From assembly GCA_942491485.1 (NCBI GenBank), contig CALOAX010000012.1, positions 124,001 to 188,000 on the forward strand: 64,000 nt of DNA, given 5' to 3'. Below the pieces are notes generated by a model. The model had not been told where the DNA came from. It saw nothing but the letters and a program-made list of their open reading frames with translations, and did not search any database. A program made the translations under genes and the position numbers. The DNA is from Desulfoluna sp942491485 (GTDB lineage: Bacteria > Desulfobacterota > Desulfobacteria > Desulfobacterales > Desulfolunaceae). Of the stretch, positions 26,206-34,957 are shown one piece after another. Positions within the stretch are counted from its first letter, which is position 1, and every line of letters starts with the position of its first letter.

Positions 26206-27585
26206 TCACATCCATCGTACCTCTTCAATGATGTTGTCCCTTGCCATGAGGATGGATCGTCCCCGGGCGTCCAGATTGAAAATCCCGCATCCATTGGAAT
26301 AGATCAGCTCGCCATCTGATCCGACATCAAAAGCGGCCACGTGTCTTGCCACGACCTCTTCCCTGCCGTCCGTGCTTTTCCGTACCAGCTCCCAGGAGGC
26401 CGGCACCAGGGAGGGCACGCCCATGATTTTTGTGCCTTTTCTAAGGGCTTTTTCCGCATCGATCACTTTCCCCCTGAGGAGCAGGGTTTTGAAATCATCC
26501 CCCTCCACTTTGGGACCGGATGCGGAGGTCAGCGGTTTTTGTGAGTAGACCAGGGAGAAAAAGTTGAGGTAGTGGAAGATGGCGCGAAGCAGCCTGAAGG
26601 GAAGCAAGAGAAAATCAAACAGCACAGTAAGCCCGCTTACGCCCGGCTTTTGTTCATAAGGACGGCGGATGAAATAAAGAAATCCATCGGTGCCGATGCG
26701 CGGGTAGAGATAGTCGAAACGGGTGTCTTCAAGGACTCCGGTCAGGTTGCCGTTTTCCAGGTCCAGTGCTTGAATGGATGCAGCCCCTCTTCCCACGGCA
26801 TGCCCTTGGGAGTTACGGGCAATGCCTGTGGATTGAAAGAGAAGACGTCTCTCGCTTCCGGGAATCCATGCCGGCGCTTCGTCCACGGAGTCACCGTCTG
26901 TCAGGGTGCGCATCTCCCGACCGTCCTCATTCATCACGACAATATTCGAGGTGCCGTCGGTAAAACTCTGGGAACAGAGGAACTCCCCTGTCTCGGGGTT
27001 CTGATTGAGGTCCTTTGCTTCAAAATGGTTTTTATGGAAAAGGCGCTTCTCTTCACGGGTTGACCGATCATATAAAAAAAGCCCGCTTGTGGTTTCTGAC
27101 TCAAGAATATAGAAGAGACTCCCCTCCTCCCTGCCTTTTGTGACGCTGGTGATGTTGACGCGAATCGCATCGGCGTTTGCGTTATCGACACCCCACAGCA
27201 TGCCGCCTTTAAATGGCGACCCGCTGCCCTTTGTTTTCCAGTCATTGCTTTGGTTGACCCTCACGGCCTGATCGATCATCTTCTGGCCGAAGGGACTGTG
27301 GATCTGGTTTGGGTGCTCCTTGCCCGACTGATGGAATAGTTTTCCCCGGGAGATGTATCCCACGGATACCTCACTGGGGATCGATGAAGGGGCCCCGAAT
27401 CTGTCCTGTTGGTCTTTTTCGGGAACCTGCTGAATCTCCGGCAGGTACTCCGTTAAAAAATAGACAAGGCACCCGGCCAGGGGAATGAGAAGCGCCACGA
27501 TCCAGTAGCGGGGTTTTGCCGTTTTGACGGCATGATTGATGAAATAAACCTGCGCGATGAACCCCAGAAGAAGTAAAATATGCAT
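26206..27585 (-). CDS. Membrane-anchored PD40/TolB-like beta-propeller protein
   Basis: About 459 residues from MHILLLLGFIAQVYFINHAV. The first 55 residues form two hydrophobic helices of the PLDc_N type. A region after about 130 contains TolB/PD40-type blades (TSNIVVMNEDGREMRTLTDG, EAPAWIPGSERRLLFQSTG, YLYPRIGTDGFLYFIRR). The protein probably exposes a propeller at the membrane surface, but partner and ligand are unknown. It is a single gene with repeats at its 3' end. Confidence 0.75.
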   Translation of the reverse strand: MHILLLLGFIAQVYFINHAVKTAKPRYWIVALLIPLAGCLVYFLTEYLPEIQQVPEKDQQDRFGAPSSIPSEVSVGYISRGKLFHQSGKEHPNQIHSPFGQKMIDQAVRVNQSNDWKTKGSGSPFKGGMLWGVDNANADAIRVNITSVTKGREEGSLFYILESETTSGLFLYDRSTREEKRLFHKNHFEAKDLNQNPETGEFLCSQSFTDGTSNIVVMNEDGREMRTLTDGDSVDEAPAWIPGSERRLLFQSTGIARNSQGHAVGRGAASIQALDLENGNLTGVLEDTRFDYLYPRIGTDGFLYFIRRPYEQKPGVSGLTVLFDFLLLPFRLLRAIFHYLNFFSLVYSQKPLTSASGPKVEGDDFKTLLLRGKVIDAEKALRKGTKIMGVPSLVPASWELVRKSTDGREEVVARHVAAFDVGSDGELIYSNGCGIFNLDARGRSILMARDNIIEEVRWM

Positions 27586-27649
27586 GCACCGCCACCTCAT
27601 TGTTCTGTTATTGCCTGGAAAATGACGCTTGTCAGGGAAAAACCGTTAA

Positions 27650-27705
27650 ACAATGTTTATACAATATAACCATCAAACTGTATATTGTTGATACATTAAA
27701 CCACC
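27650..27705. promoter_or_regulatory. AT-rich inverted repeat upstream of the PD40 gene
   Basis: TATACAATATA ... TATATTGTTGATA form an imperfect dyad. It lies about 70 bases upstream of the PD40 start and could be an operator or a promoter region; the gap 27586-28028 is otherwise free of genes. Confidence 0.3.
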
Positions 27706-27907
27706 AACGAAAAGACCTTAAAATCACCGCAAAAAACCAATGCACCCCCATAGTGAACTCGTCTTTACCTCGGTGTGATGCCACGAGTGCCAACGGGTGT
27801 GACAATTCATGGATATCGTTTGTAACGCTGGATTAATAACACCATCTGCGTTACTATAAGCAGAATCCGATGCATTTTTTGAAATATCCAAAGCAGAACC
27901 AGCTCAA

Positions 27908-27938
27908 TTTTCATGAAAACATAATGCTTTCATGAAAA
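27908..27938. promoter_or_regulatory. Tandem palindromes upstream of the NSS transporter
   Basis: TTTTCATGAAAA (27908-27919) and TTTCATGAAA (27928-27937), centres 19 bp apart, about two helical turns. Two identical dyads on one DNA face suggest an operator for a dimeric regulator about 90 bases before the NSS start. Confidence 0.5.
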
Positions 27939-28028
27939 GCTCACTTCCATCTGCGTTAAAAATGCCGGACGAAAGATGACATAAGGGATTTCCAAACACC
28001 GTAAGACAAGACTAAGAAGGAGCGTTTT

Positions 28029-29411
28029 GTGAGTTCAGTCAATCAAAGAGAACAGCTCGGAAGCCGGTTGGGCTTCCTTTTTATTTCCGCGGGGTGTGCC
28101 ATTGGCTTGGGGAACGTATGGCGTTTCCCCTTTATTACGGGTCAGTACGGCGGGGCCGCCTTTGTCATGATCTACCTCCTCTTCCTCTTTATTTTAGGCC
28201 TGCCCATCATGGTGATGGAGTTCTCCATCGGTCGTGCCGCCCAGAAAAACATTGCCGGCGCTTTGAAGAAGTTGCAGCCCGAAGGGAGCAAGTGGCATCT
28301 TTACGGCTACTTTGCCATGCTCGGCAACCTCCTTCTCATGATGTTTTACACCACGGTGGCCGGATGGATGCTGGCGTACTTCTACCACACCTTAACCGGT
28401 GGTTTGGCGGGCCTTACTCCCGATGAGGTGGGCGGATTCTTCGGGGGTCTTCTTGCAAGCCCCGGAACCCTGATATTCTGGATGGGTCTCACCGTTTTCC
28501 TGGGCTTTTTCACCTGCTCCCTTGGTCTGCAGAAGGGCGTCGAGAAGGTCACCAAGTGGATGATGTCCTCCCTTTTCATTATCCTCATCGCCCTGGTAAT
28601 CAAATCCGTGACCCTGCCGGGAGCCTCTGCCGGACTCTCCTTCTACCTGATGCCCGACCTCGGACGTCTGATAGAGACCGGCGTTTGGGAGACCATCTAT
28701 GCCGCCATGGGCCAGGCTTTCTTTACCTTGAGCCTCGGTATCGGCAGCATGGCCATCTTCGGCAGCTACATCGGCAAGGAACGCTCCCTGACCGGTGAAT
28801 CCCTTAACATTATCGGGCTGGACACCTTTGTGGCCATCCTTTCGGGCCTCATCATTTTTCCCGCCTGCTTCGCATTCAATGTGGATGCCGGTGCCGGACC
28901 CGGCCTGATCTTCGTGACCCTGCCCAACATCTTCAACTCCATGGGCGGAGGGCGTATCTGGGGAAGTCTCTTCTTCCTCTTCTTAAGCTTTGCCGCCATG
29001 TCCACGGTTATCGCCGTTTTTGAAAACATCATGGCGTTTACCATGGAGCAGTGGGGATGGAGCCGCAAAAAAGCGTCCCTTATCAACGGGTTTATGCTTT
29101 TTGCCCTCTCCCTGCCTTGCGCCCTGGGCTTCAACGTCTTAAGCGATATTCAACCCCTGGGCCAGGGCACCGGCATCATTGACCTGGAAGACTTTATCGT
29201 GGGCAACAACCTGCTGCCCATCGGCTCTTTGGTCTTCGCTCTGTTCTGCAGCTACAAAATGGGCTGGGGTTGGGATAACTTTGTTAAAGAGGCCAATGAA
29301 GGCGAGGGCCTCCGATACCCCGAGAAAATCAAATTTTATGTCAAATACATCCTGCCCGTCATCATTCTGGTGGTCTTCATCGGCGGGTACATGGAAAAAT
29401 TCGGCGGCTGA
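28029..29411 (+). CDS. Neurotransmitter:sodium symporter (NSS) family amino-acid transporter
   Basis: 460 residues with about eleven or twelve membrane helices. The NSS signature SAGCAIGLGNVWRFPFITGQ (helix 1, unwound Na+/substrate site) and GGAAFVMIYLLFLF are clear, and the C-terminal half keeps the expected order. Bacterial members import hydrophobic or aromatic amino acids with Na+. The start is GTG at 28029 with AAGGAG about 8 bases upstream. A strong terminator follows, so the gene is monocistronic. Confidence 0.94.
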   Translation: MSSVNQREQLGSRLGFLFISAGCAIGLGNVWRFPFITGQYGGAAFVMIYLLFLFILGLPIMVMEFSIGRAAQKNIAGALKKLQPEGSKWHLYGYFAMLGNLLLMMFYTTVAGWMLAYFYHTLTGGLAGLTPDEVGGFFGGLLASPGTLIFWMGLTVFLGFFTCSLGLQKGVEKVTKWMMSSLFIILIALVIKSVTLPGASAGLSFYLMPDLGRLIETGVWETIYAAMGQAFFTLSLGIGSMAIFGSYIGKERSLTGESLNIIGLDTFVAILSGLIIFPACFAFNVDAGAGPGLIFVTLPNIFNSMGGGRIWGSLFFLFLSFAAMSTVIAVFENIMAFTMEQWGWSRKKASLINGFMLFALSLPCALGFNVLSDIQPLGQGTGIIDLEDFIVGNNLLPIGSLVFALFCSYKMGWGWDNFVKEANEGEGLRYPEKIKFYVKYILPVIILVVFIGGYMEKFGG

Positions 29412-29440
29412 TAAAACGTCCCAGGTTTGATGAAACGAAA

Positions 29441-29470
29441 AGCCCCCGGTTCTGCCGGGGGCTTTTTTTT
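29441..29470 (+). terminator. Rho-independent terminator of the NSS gene
   Basis: AGCCCCCGG TTCTG CCGGGGGCT followed by eight T, about 30 bases after the stop. Confidence 0.92.
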
Positions 29471-29825
29471 GTGCGTGGGTTCAAATGGGGCAGACAAGAC
29501 CTGCGAATAGATCATTCAGCATTAAAAGGGGTTATTTTTTGCGATACGCGAAAACAACATGATGATTTCAGTTGAAAACCGGAAAATATTAAGTGCCACT
29601 ACTTTATGGATCAAAAAAAACATCAGGTAATAATAGTTATTTAGACCACCCGACCCTACAGAGATGCTTGTTACTTATTGAGAATACACACTATTTGCTG
29701 TATCAGAGCCACATCTGTAATTGTGACAAAAAATGTGTTACCTTCCCGGCTTCCTGTCCAGGGTGACCCTACAAAAATTCCCGGACAGACGTACCGTAAC
29801 GACAGAGTTGGTGGAGGTAACACCG

Positions 29826-31133
29826 GTGAATAAAGAGCGTAAAGATATTATCGTTGCAGGGGCTGCCCTGTTTGCCATGTTTTTTGGTGCAGGAAACCTG
29901 ATTTTTCCCCCGGCCCTGGGGTTTCTTTCCGGAGATGCCTGGTTTCTCTGCATGCTGGGATTCTTTATTACAGGAGTGGGCTTGCCCATTCTGGGTGTTG
30001 CGGCCCTTGCAAAGGCCGAAGGATCACTTGATCGCTTTGCAGGCAGGGTGAGTCCGCTCTTTGCCAAGGTTATGGGCACCGGGATTGTCCTTGCCATCGG
30101 TCCCCTTCTTGCCATCCCCCGTACAGGGGCAACGGTCTTTGAAATCGGCATCAAGCCCCTCTTTCCCGGCGTGGCTCCCCTCACCGCCTCCATTCTCTTT
30201 TTTGTTGTGACCCTCTTCTTTGTCCTGAAGCCCTCAACCATCGTGGACAAGATTGGAAAGTACCTCACCCCCGCCCTGCTGCTTATCATCGGTATGATCA
30301 TTATCAAGGGTGTGGTAAGCCCCATGGGACATCCCGTCGACAAAGGTCTTACCCAGCCCCTGGCCCGCGGTTTTATCGAAGGGTACCAGACCATGGATGC
30401 CCTGGCCTCCATCCTCTTTGCCGGCCTGATTCTCTCCTCCCTTGTGGCCAAAGGCTACAAAACCACCGAAGACCAGATAAAGCTCACCTGCAAGGCGGGC
30501 CTCATCGCAGGAACGGGCCTGATGCTCGTGTACGGCGGACTGCTTTTTCTGGGAGCCACGGCAAGCGGGATGTTCGAGGCCGGGATCACCAAGGCGGATC
30601 TCATTGTCACCATCACCAACACCATCTTCGGTGCCGCCGGTCAGAGCGCCATGTGCCTCGCCGTATCCGCTGCCTGCCTGACCACCTCCATCGGCCTCAC
30701 CGCCGTGGTGGGCACCTGGTTCGAGAAACTGACCCATGGAAAACTGGGGTATGAGCCCGTCGTTATCGTTACGACCCTCTTCAGCACCCTGATTTCGGTA
30801 TCCGGTATCGAAAAGATCGTCACGTTTTCCGTGCCCCTTCTCATCATCGCCTACCCCATCGTCATCGTCCTCATCGTGCTGACCCTGCTGGGTGATAAAC
30901 TCGGTTCTCCCGCATTCAAAGGGGCTGTGGCAGGCACCCTGGTTGTGAGCGTCTTCGACGCCCTCGCCTTCCTCAAGATCGGCACCGGTGCCGCAGGAAC
31001 CCTCATCGCGCGACTCCCCTTTTCCGACTCCGGCTTTGCCTGGATTCTCCCGTCCATTTTGTGTGCTGTGGTTCTGGAGCTGATCAGCTCTGCGAAAAGC
31101 CTGAAATTATCGCCTCCGACGGCCAGGGACTAA
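29826..31133 (+). CDS. brnQ: Branched-chain amino acid carrier BrnQ
   Basis: 435 residues from GTG (VNKERKDIIVAGAALFAMFF), with GGAGG 8 bases upstream; a longer frame to 29733 adds a non-family extension. The N-terminal FGAGNLIFPPALGFLSG is the BrnQ/LIV-II signature, and about twelve membrane helices follow. It imports leucine, isoleucine and valine with Na+. The final residues (SPPTARD) are encoded by the first bases of a dispersed repeat (CGCCTCCGACGGCCAGG). The 400-base upstream gap shows no other gene; TTGAGA and TATCAG with 17-bp spacing near 29680 are a weak promoter candidate. Confidence 0.93.
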   Translation: MNKERKDIIVAGAALFAMFFGAGNLIFPPALGFLSGDAWFLCMLGFFITGVGLPILGVAALAKAEGSLDRFAGRVSPLFAKVMGTGIVLAIGPLLAIPRTGATVFEIGIKPLFPGVAPLTASILFFVVTLFFVLKPSTIVDKIGKYLTPALLLIIGMIIIKGVVSPMGHPVDKGLTQPLARGFIEGYQTMDALASILFAGLILSSLVAKGYKTTEDQIKLTCKAGLIAGTGLMLVYGGLLFLGATASGMFEAGITKADLIVTITNTIFGAAGQSAMCLAVSAACLTTSIGLTAVVGTWFEKLTHGKLGYEPVVIVTTLFSTLISVSGIEKIVTFSVPLLIIAYPIVIVLIVLTLLGDKLGSPAFKGAVAGTLVVSVFDALAFLKIGTGAAGTLIARLPFSDSGFAWILPSILCAVVLELISSAKSLKLSPPTARD

Positions 31134-31475
31134 AAGCTGCCTCCGGCGTCCAAGGTGAGGGCACCTTGAAACCCTATGGCGAATGCATGGAGGTCGCCGT
31201 GATGCCATCTCATTCGAGGCATTCGCGTGGAGGGTAAGGCAGTGCCACCGTTCTTGAGAAGAGACCTTTTTCATTGTTGCGTAACGACAGATCCCCAATG
31301 TCGTCTTCCCCGGCTCTCCGAGTGGCGAGGTGAGCCACCTCGAAAGCAGGTTGCGGATGTGGTTTGCCCCTCGTTCCTCGGAGTAAACCACATCCACCTT
31401 AACCCGGGTATTTCATGAGAAAGCAACAGGTTGTCCCTCGGCAGATCTGCTGGAGGCTCAAATTGAATCGTTACG
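31116..31475. repeat. F-type repeat block with constant-loop hairpin and MITE-end relic
   Basis: Inverted relative of the block at 6225-6440 (CTATGGCGAATGCATGGAGG, CGCGTGGAGGGTAAGGCAGT, TTGCGTAACGACAGATCCCC). It is followed by a hairpin with arms GCGGATGTGG / CCACATCC around CTCGTTCCTCG, then CCCGGGTATTTCATGAGAAA, the end sequence of the TTAG element. No gene is supported from 31134 to 31814. Confidence 0.8.
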
Positions 31476-31814
31476 TCTACTGTTTCATTTCCCCCCTGAA
31501 TCATAATACCCGGCAGCATTCATTCTCCCTTCTCATTCTCCTTTTTTTTTGCACATGCCCTTTTTGTTACTGAACCACCTGAAACCCCGCGTTGCCATAT
31601 GAAGCCATCTTGGTCTGAAATCTAAGTCACCACAGCCCATGAGCTTGTGGCGTCTGGTTTATGGCCTTCCTCGCAACGCGAATACGACCGTGACGGAATT
31701 GAACACAGGCAGGACGTATCGCATTCGTATCCCCACTTACACAAAGAACTGCGATGGTGTATAAGGAGATCATTGGCAATCCACGACAGGAGATGAATAA
31801 AGGGCGACAGCAGC

Positions 31815-32561
31815 GTGGCGGAATTCAAAACACATCTTACCGTTTCAAGCCTGTGCAGCAGTGCGTCGGCCACGTTTCTGCTTGCGGCCTCCCTTGCCAC
31901 GCCCGAAGAGGTGCTTCTCTTTTTCGTCATGGGTGTCGTGGGTGGACTGCTCCCGGATATCGACTCCGACAGCTCCCTTCCTGTTCGGCTGCTCTTCACC
32001 TTCATCGCCACGGTAATCTCGTTTCTCATCATGTTTCATCAACGGGCGGACAACTCTGCAGTGGAACTCTTTACCATCTGGCTTGTCAGTTTTCTGGTGA
32101 TCAAGTTCGTCATCTTCTCCATGTTCACGCGGATCACCGTTCATCGCGGGATCATCCACTCTGTTCCGGCAAGCCTCTTTTCCTGGTTTTTTGCCACCAT
32201 CATTCTTTACCGGTGCTTCAATTTTTCCATCACTACATGCTGGATGGCCGGCTTTTTTGTCTTTGGCGGGTTTGTCCTTCACCTTCTCCTTGACGAGCTG
32301 ATCAGCCTCAATTTGCCGGGCAAAGCCCCAAAAGCTTCGTCTGGAACCGCCTTTAAGTTCGGTGTCGCAAAAGACCTGAAATCCACGGTGACCGTTTACG
32401 CCGTCACCGCCCTTCTCTTTGCTGCCACTCCCGATTACACCCCCTTTGTGCGCACCTACTTCTCCTCAACAAGCCTTGTCTCACTGCGCGTCTTTCCGGA
32501 AGGAGCGTGGTTTCAAAACCTCTACCAGACATACGTCAAGCACTGGCAGACAAAGCCGTGA
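31815..32561 (+). CDS. DUF457/YdjM-type inner membrane protein, putative metal-dependent hydrolase
   Basis: 248 residues. The N-terminal FKTHLTVSSLCSSASATFLL and GGLLPDIDSDSS, then HRGIIHS after the third hydrophobic helix, give the H..D-x-D..HRG-x-HS pattern of DUF457 membrane hydrolases (the YdjM family). The His and Asp residues likely bind metal. Five or so membrane helices; no substrate is known. The start is GTG with only a weak upstream ribosome site, so the N-terminus is less certain. Confidence 0.8.
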   Translation: MAEFKTHLTVSSLCSSASATFLLAASLATPEEVLLFFVMGVVGGLLPDIDSDSSLPVRLLFTFIATVISFLIMFHQRADNSAVELFTIWLVSFLVIKFVIFSMFTRITVHRGIIHSVPASLFSWFFATIILYRCFNFSITTCWMAGFFVFGGFVLHLLLDELISLNLPGKAPKASSGTAFKFGVAKDLKSTVTVYAVTALLFAATPDYTPFVRTYFSSTSLVSLRVFPEGAWFQNLYQTYVKHWQTKP

Positions 32562-32769
32562 TCTGACAGCAGCCCCAGGCACTCCTTCATCTTTGCCTCC
32601 ATCTCCGTTCAGGGTTATTGTTATTCTGTTAATCCGTCTTTGTAACTATTCAGCTATGACAGCATGAATTCCCGCCTCCGTGGGAAAGGCGAAAATGGTG
32701 TCATTTTTCACGTATTTCATGTTGAGTTGTCACCGTTGAATCTATGTCCTCTGTAGGGTAACCCTGTCT

Positions 32770-32928
32770 GGGCGCGCCGTGCTCCGTCGCGGCTCTTTTT
32801 ACCGGGAAGACGCCATCGCTTGGATTATGCACATATAAATCATGAAGCACTCCCACGATTTCGAAACCCAACGAGTGCTGAGTCTTGACGGATATCGCGT
32901 AAATGCCGCGACGGAACACGGCGCGCCC
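32770..32928. repeat. E element, second copy
   Basis: Arms GGGCGCGCCGTGCTCCGTCG.. (32770-32793) and ..GACGGAACACGGCGCGCCC (32905-32928) are complementary over about 24 bp, here with the opposite arm order to the copies at 15950 and 60104. Confidence 0.75.
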
Positions 32929-32959
32929 GAAGAGTCCTGCCCGGCAATAATCTTCCATA

Positions 32960-33120
32960 GTTACACTGGTCTCTTCTCAATACGGGTTGCCTTATATCAC
33001 TCTCCACGCGAATGCACTGAAAGCGACCGTATAAGGATACCCTTCACGCATTCGCCATAGGGTTTCCAGGTGCCCTCACCTGGCCGCCGGAGGCAGTTTT
33101 TTGGGGGCTGAATAGTTACC
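32960..33120. repeat. F-type repeat block, short form
   Basis: CTCTCCACGCGAATGCACTG ... CATTCGCCATAGGGTTTCCA, GGTGCCCTCACCTGGCCGCC and GGAGGCAG, then the recurring GCTGAATAGTTACC tail. Confidence 0.7.
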
Positions 33121-33296
33121 CGTCTTTTAATTATTAAAAAACAAAAATGTAATTAACTTTTTGTAAAAATACAATTTTGAAAGTATCTATGCCAAGGCGA
33201 GCCATTCACTCACGTCATCCTCTCCAAACCATGATCTCACATTAAGTAAACAATTCCAGATTATTATACAGCTATCTCAACAGCGGGTTGAGGCTA

Positions 33297-33312
33297 TGGC
33301 ACAGGGCTTGCT
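33297..33312 (+). promoter_or_regulatory. Consensus sigma-54 (-24/-12) promoter of the PII / NifE-like genes
   Basis: TGGCACAGGGCTTGCT matches TGGCAC-N5-TTGCT exactly. It is 59 bases before the ATG of the PII-like gene, placing transcription start near 33323. Such promoters need an activator like NtrC or NifA and are typical of nitrogen-regulated genes. Confidence 0.82.
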
Positions 33313-33370
33313 CTGATTGTATAAGAACATCCATTTCGGGCATATGTTATGACAATATAAGGAGCATCTC

Positions 33371-33745
33371 ATGCAGAAAGTTGAAGCCATGATCAAACCA
33401 TCCCGGCTTGAAGATATAAAGCGTGCGCTAAACGAGATCGGCATCAACGCCATGGATATGAGTGAAGACCATGGCGTTCAATGGCGCGAAAGCCACACCG
33501 ATATGACACGCGAAACAGAGCTCCCGGAAGGCGTCATACCTCAAATGAAAATCAACATTATTGTGGAGTCATTCCTTGTTGAGCGGGTGCTCGCCGTTAT
33601 TGCCCAACATGCCACCGCTTTTTCCTTCGTATTTCTAAATGTTCTGGGTTGTGTGTCCCCACCACCGGGCACCACCCCCACGATGGTGTCTGTAAATAAA
33701 GCCCCGGACCTTCCGTTGAAGTGGCCACCTGAGCCTGTCCTGTAA
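33371..33745 (+). CDS. PII-like nitrogen regulatory protein with atypical C-terminus
   Basis: 124 residues, ATG preceded by AAGGAG. Residues 1-80 follow the PII order: QKVEAMIKPSRLEDIKRALN, the strand NAMDMSEDHG, a T-loop-sized segment ending IPQMKINIIVESFLVERVLAVI. The T-loop residue that is usually the uridylylated Tyr (RGAEY/ELYR region) aligns to Thr in HTDMTRE. After AQHAT the usual TGKIGDGKIF / RTGE ATP-binding B and C loops are absent, replaced by a Pro-rich tail (VSPPPGTTPTMV). No other frame restores them. It may be a truncated or specialised PII. It lies 56 bases before the NifE-like gene. Confidence 0.65.
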   Translation: MQKVEAMIKPSRLEDIKRALNEIGINAMDMSEDHGVQWRESHTDMTRETELPEGVIPQMKINIIVESFLVERVLAVIAQHATAFSFVFLNVLGCVSPPPGTTPTMVSVNKAPDLPLKWPPEPVL

Positions 33746-33749
33746 AAAA

Positions 33750-33777
33750 GGCATCCAATGACAATTCACTGGATGCC
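33750..33777 (+). terminator. Intercistronic hairpin between the PII-like and NifE-like genes
   Basis: GGCATCCA ... TGGATGCC stem with a 12-base loop, preceded by AAAAAA and not followed by a T run. It is more likely an mRNA-processing or attenuation hairpin than a full terminator. Confidence 0.45.
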
Positions 33778-33801
33778 ACCCATATATTAAAGGAGTACCC
33801 C

Positions 33802-34572
33802 ATGAGTGAGCGAGATATTGCAGTATATAGCGAATCGTCAGCCCTCCTTTACCCCGTACCCGATGCACTTCACCTGCTCTACGGCTCCATTGCCGATACG
33901 GCTAGCCCATGGAGCATGCCGGCAGGGCTCCCCTTAAAAACCAAAAAGCGTATCCCCGCCATGTCAGCCCATCTCAAAAGTACCCATGGGATCACCTCTG
34001 GAAAACGGGCGCTCTATCGGGGCCTTACGGACCTTATTGAGGGCCATACGCCAGCCGCGGCATTTGTCTACACCACGGGTTCAGCGGAGCGCTTCGGTGA
34101 AGAGGTGGATGCGGTCTGTTACAAGGTGGAGAAGGAGAAAGGAATCCCCGTCATCCCCGTGCACTCGGAAGGCTTCAGGGGAGAGAGGAAAGATGGCGAC
34201 CGGGCCGCCTGCGAAGCGCTTTTCAGGCTCATGGGCACAGGCAGCACGGAAGGTATTTCGCCCGTCAGTATCAACATTCTTGATGGGTCTTACACAAAAG
34301 GAATTGCAAAAAGACTGAAGACCCACTGCTGTGCCATGGGACTCGAGGTGGTATCGGTGCTGCCCGGCGACAGCCCGGTAGGCAACATCCGGCACTGTCA
34401 CGGCGCCGCTTTGAACGTTGTGTTGGGGGAAGGGGCCATGTTTCAACTGGCCGTCATGATGGAGATCGAGTATGGCATCCCGTTTGTTCATATCTCACGC
34501 GATGAATGGGAGATGACAGGCGAAGCACTTTTCGACGTGGCCCGTTACATCACGACTCGCCTCAACTCATAG
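33802..34572 (+). CDS. Half-length nitrogenase component 1 (NifE-like) protein lacking cluster cysteines
   Basis: 256 residues, ATG with AAAGGAG about 8 bases upstream. It aligns to roughly the first half of NifE/NifD-type proteins: LLYPVPDALHLLYGSIAD corresponds to the PVKDVVHIVHGPIAC stretch, AAAFVYTTGS to the IFVYNTCV stretch, GEEVDAVCYKVEKEKGIPVI and HSEGFRG to GDD-VDAVCK..TPVIPV-SAGF, INILDGSYTKG to VNLIGEYN. The two cluster-ligand Cys align to Asp32 and Gly93, and the C-terminal half of the family (about 200 residues) is missing. It is therefore unlikely to hold the usual Fe-S cluster. Expressed behind the PII-like gene from a sigma-54 promoter; function unknown. Confidence 0.7.
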   Translation: MSERDIAVYSESSALLYPVPDALHLLYGSIADTASPWSMPAGLPLKTKKRIPAMSAHLKSTHGITSGKRALYRGLTDLIEGHTPAAAFVYTTGSAERFGEEVDAVCYKVEKEKGIPVIPVHSEGFRGERKDGDRAACEALFRLMGTGSTEGISPVSINILDGSYTKGIAKRLKTHCCAMGLEVVSVLPGDSPVGNIRHCHGAALNVVLGEGAMFQLAVMMEIEYGIPFVHISRDEWEMTGEALFDVARYITTRLNS

Positions 34573-34587
34573 GTATTAGATCTCAAT

Positions 34588-34640
34588 AGAGCCTCCGGCA
34601 GCCCAGCCGGGGGCCAATCATCAGAAACATTTGACAGGCA
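34588..34640 (+). repeat. Degenerate A module after the NifE-like gene
   Basis: GCCTCCGGCAGCCCAGCCGG followed by a diverged ..AACATTTGACAGGCAG tail. No other feature is recognised from 34640 to 34900 apart from a CACACC..GGTGTG hairpin at about 34906-34924. Confidence 0.65.
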
Positions 34641-34957
34641 GAATAAAAAACGGTATTTCCCTCTGTCCGAAGTATGGAACGGGATCCGCACCACACGATT
34701 ATTTCATAGGCGAGTCCCTTTGTTTTCGGGGCTCTCCTTCCCTTGCATCCCCCAGCAAAACCCGGCATATTTATTACATAAAAAATAAAATAACAAATTA
34801 CATAAAAAGTGCTATCGCAAATGAAACGACTATGTTATTAGTGCGCCCATCATGTATTGCGTTGCGCAACCATCGCTTTGCCAGGAAAGCAACTATTCAA
34901 ACAGGACACACCCCCGGGTGTGGCGCTTTAATAAAACTCTACTTCAGGAGAAGTGAC

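Noticed and set aside
33371..33745. A frameshift in the PII-like gene that would restore the normal C-terminus
   Set aside because: Both other plus frames were read after AQHAT and neither gives the GDGKIF or RTGE motifs, so a simple frameshift does not explain it.
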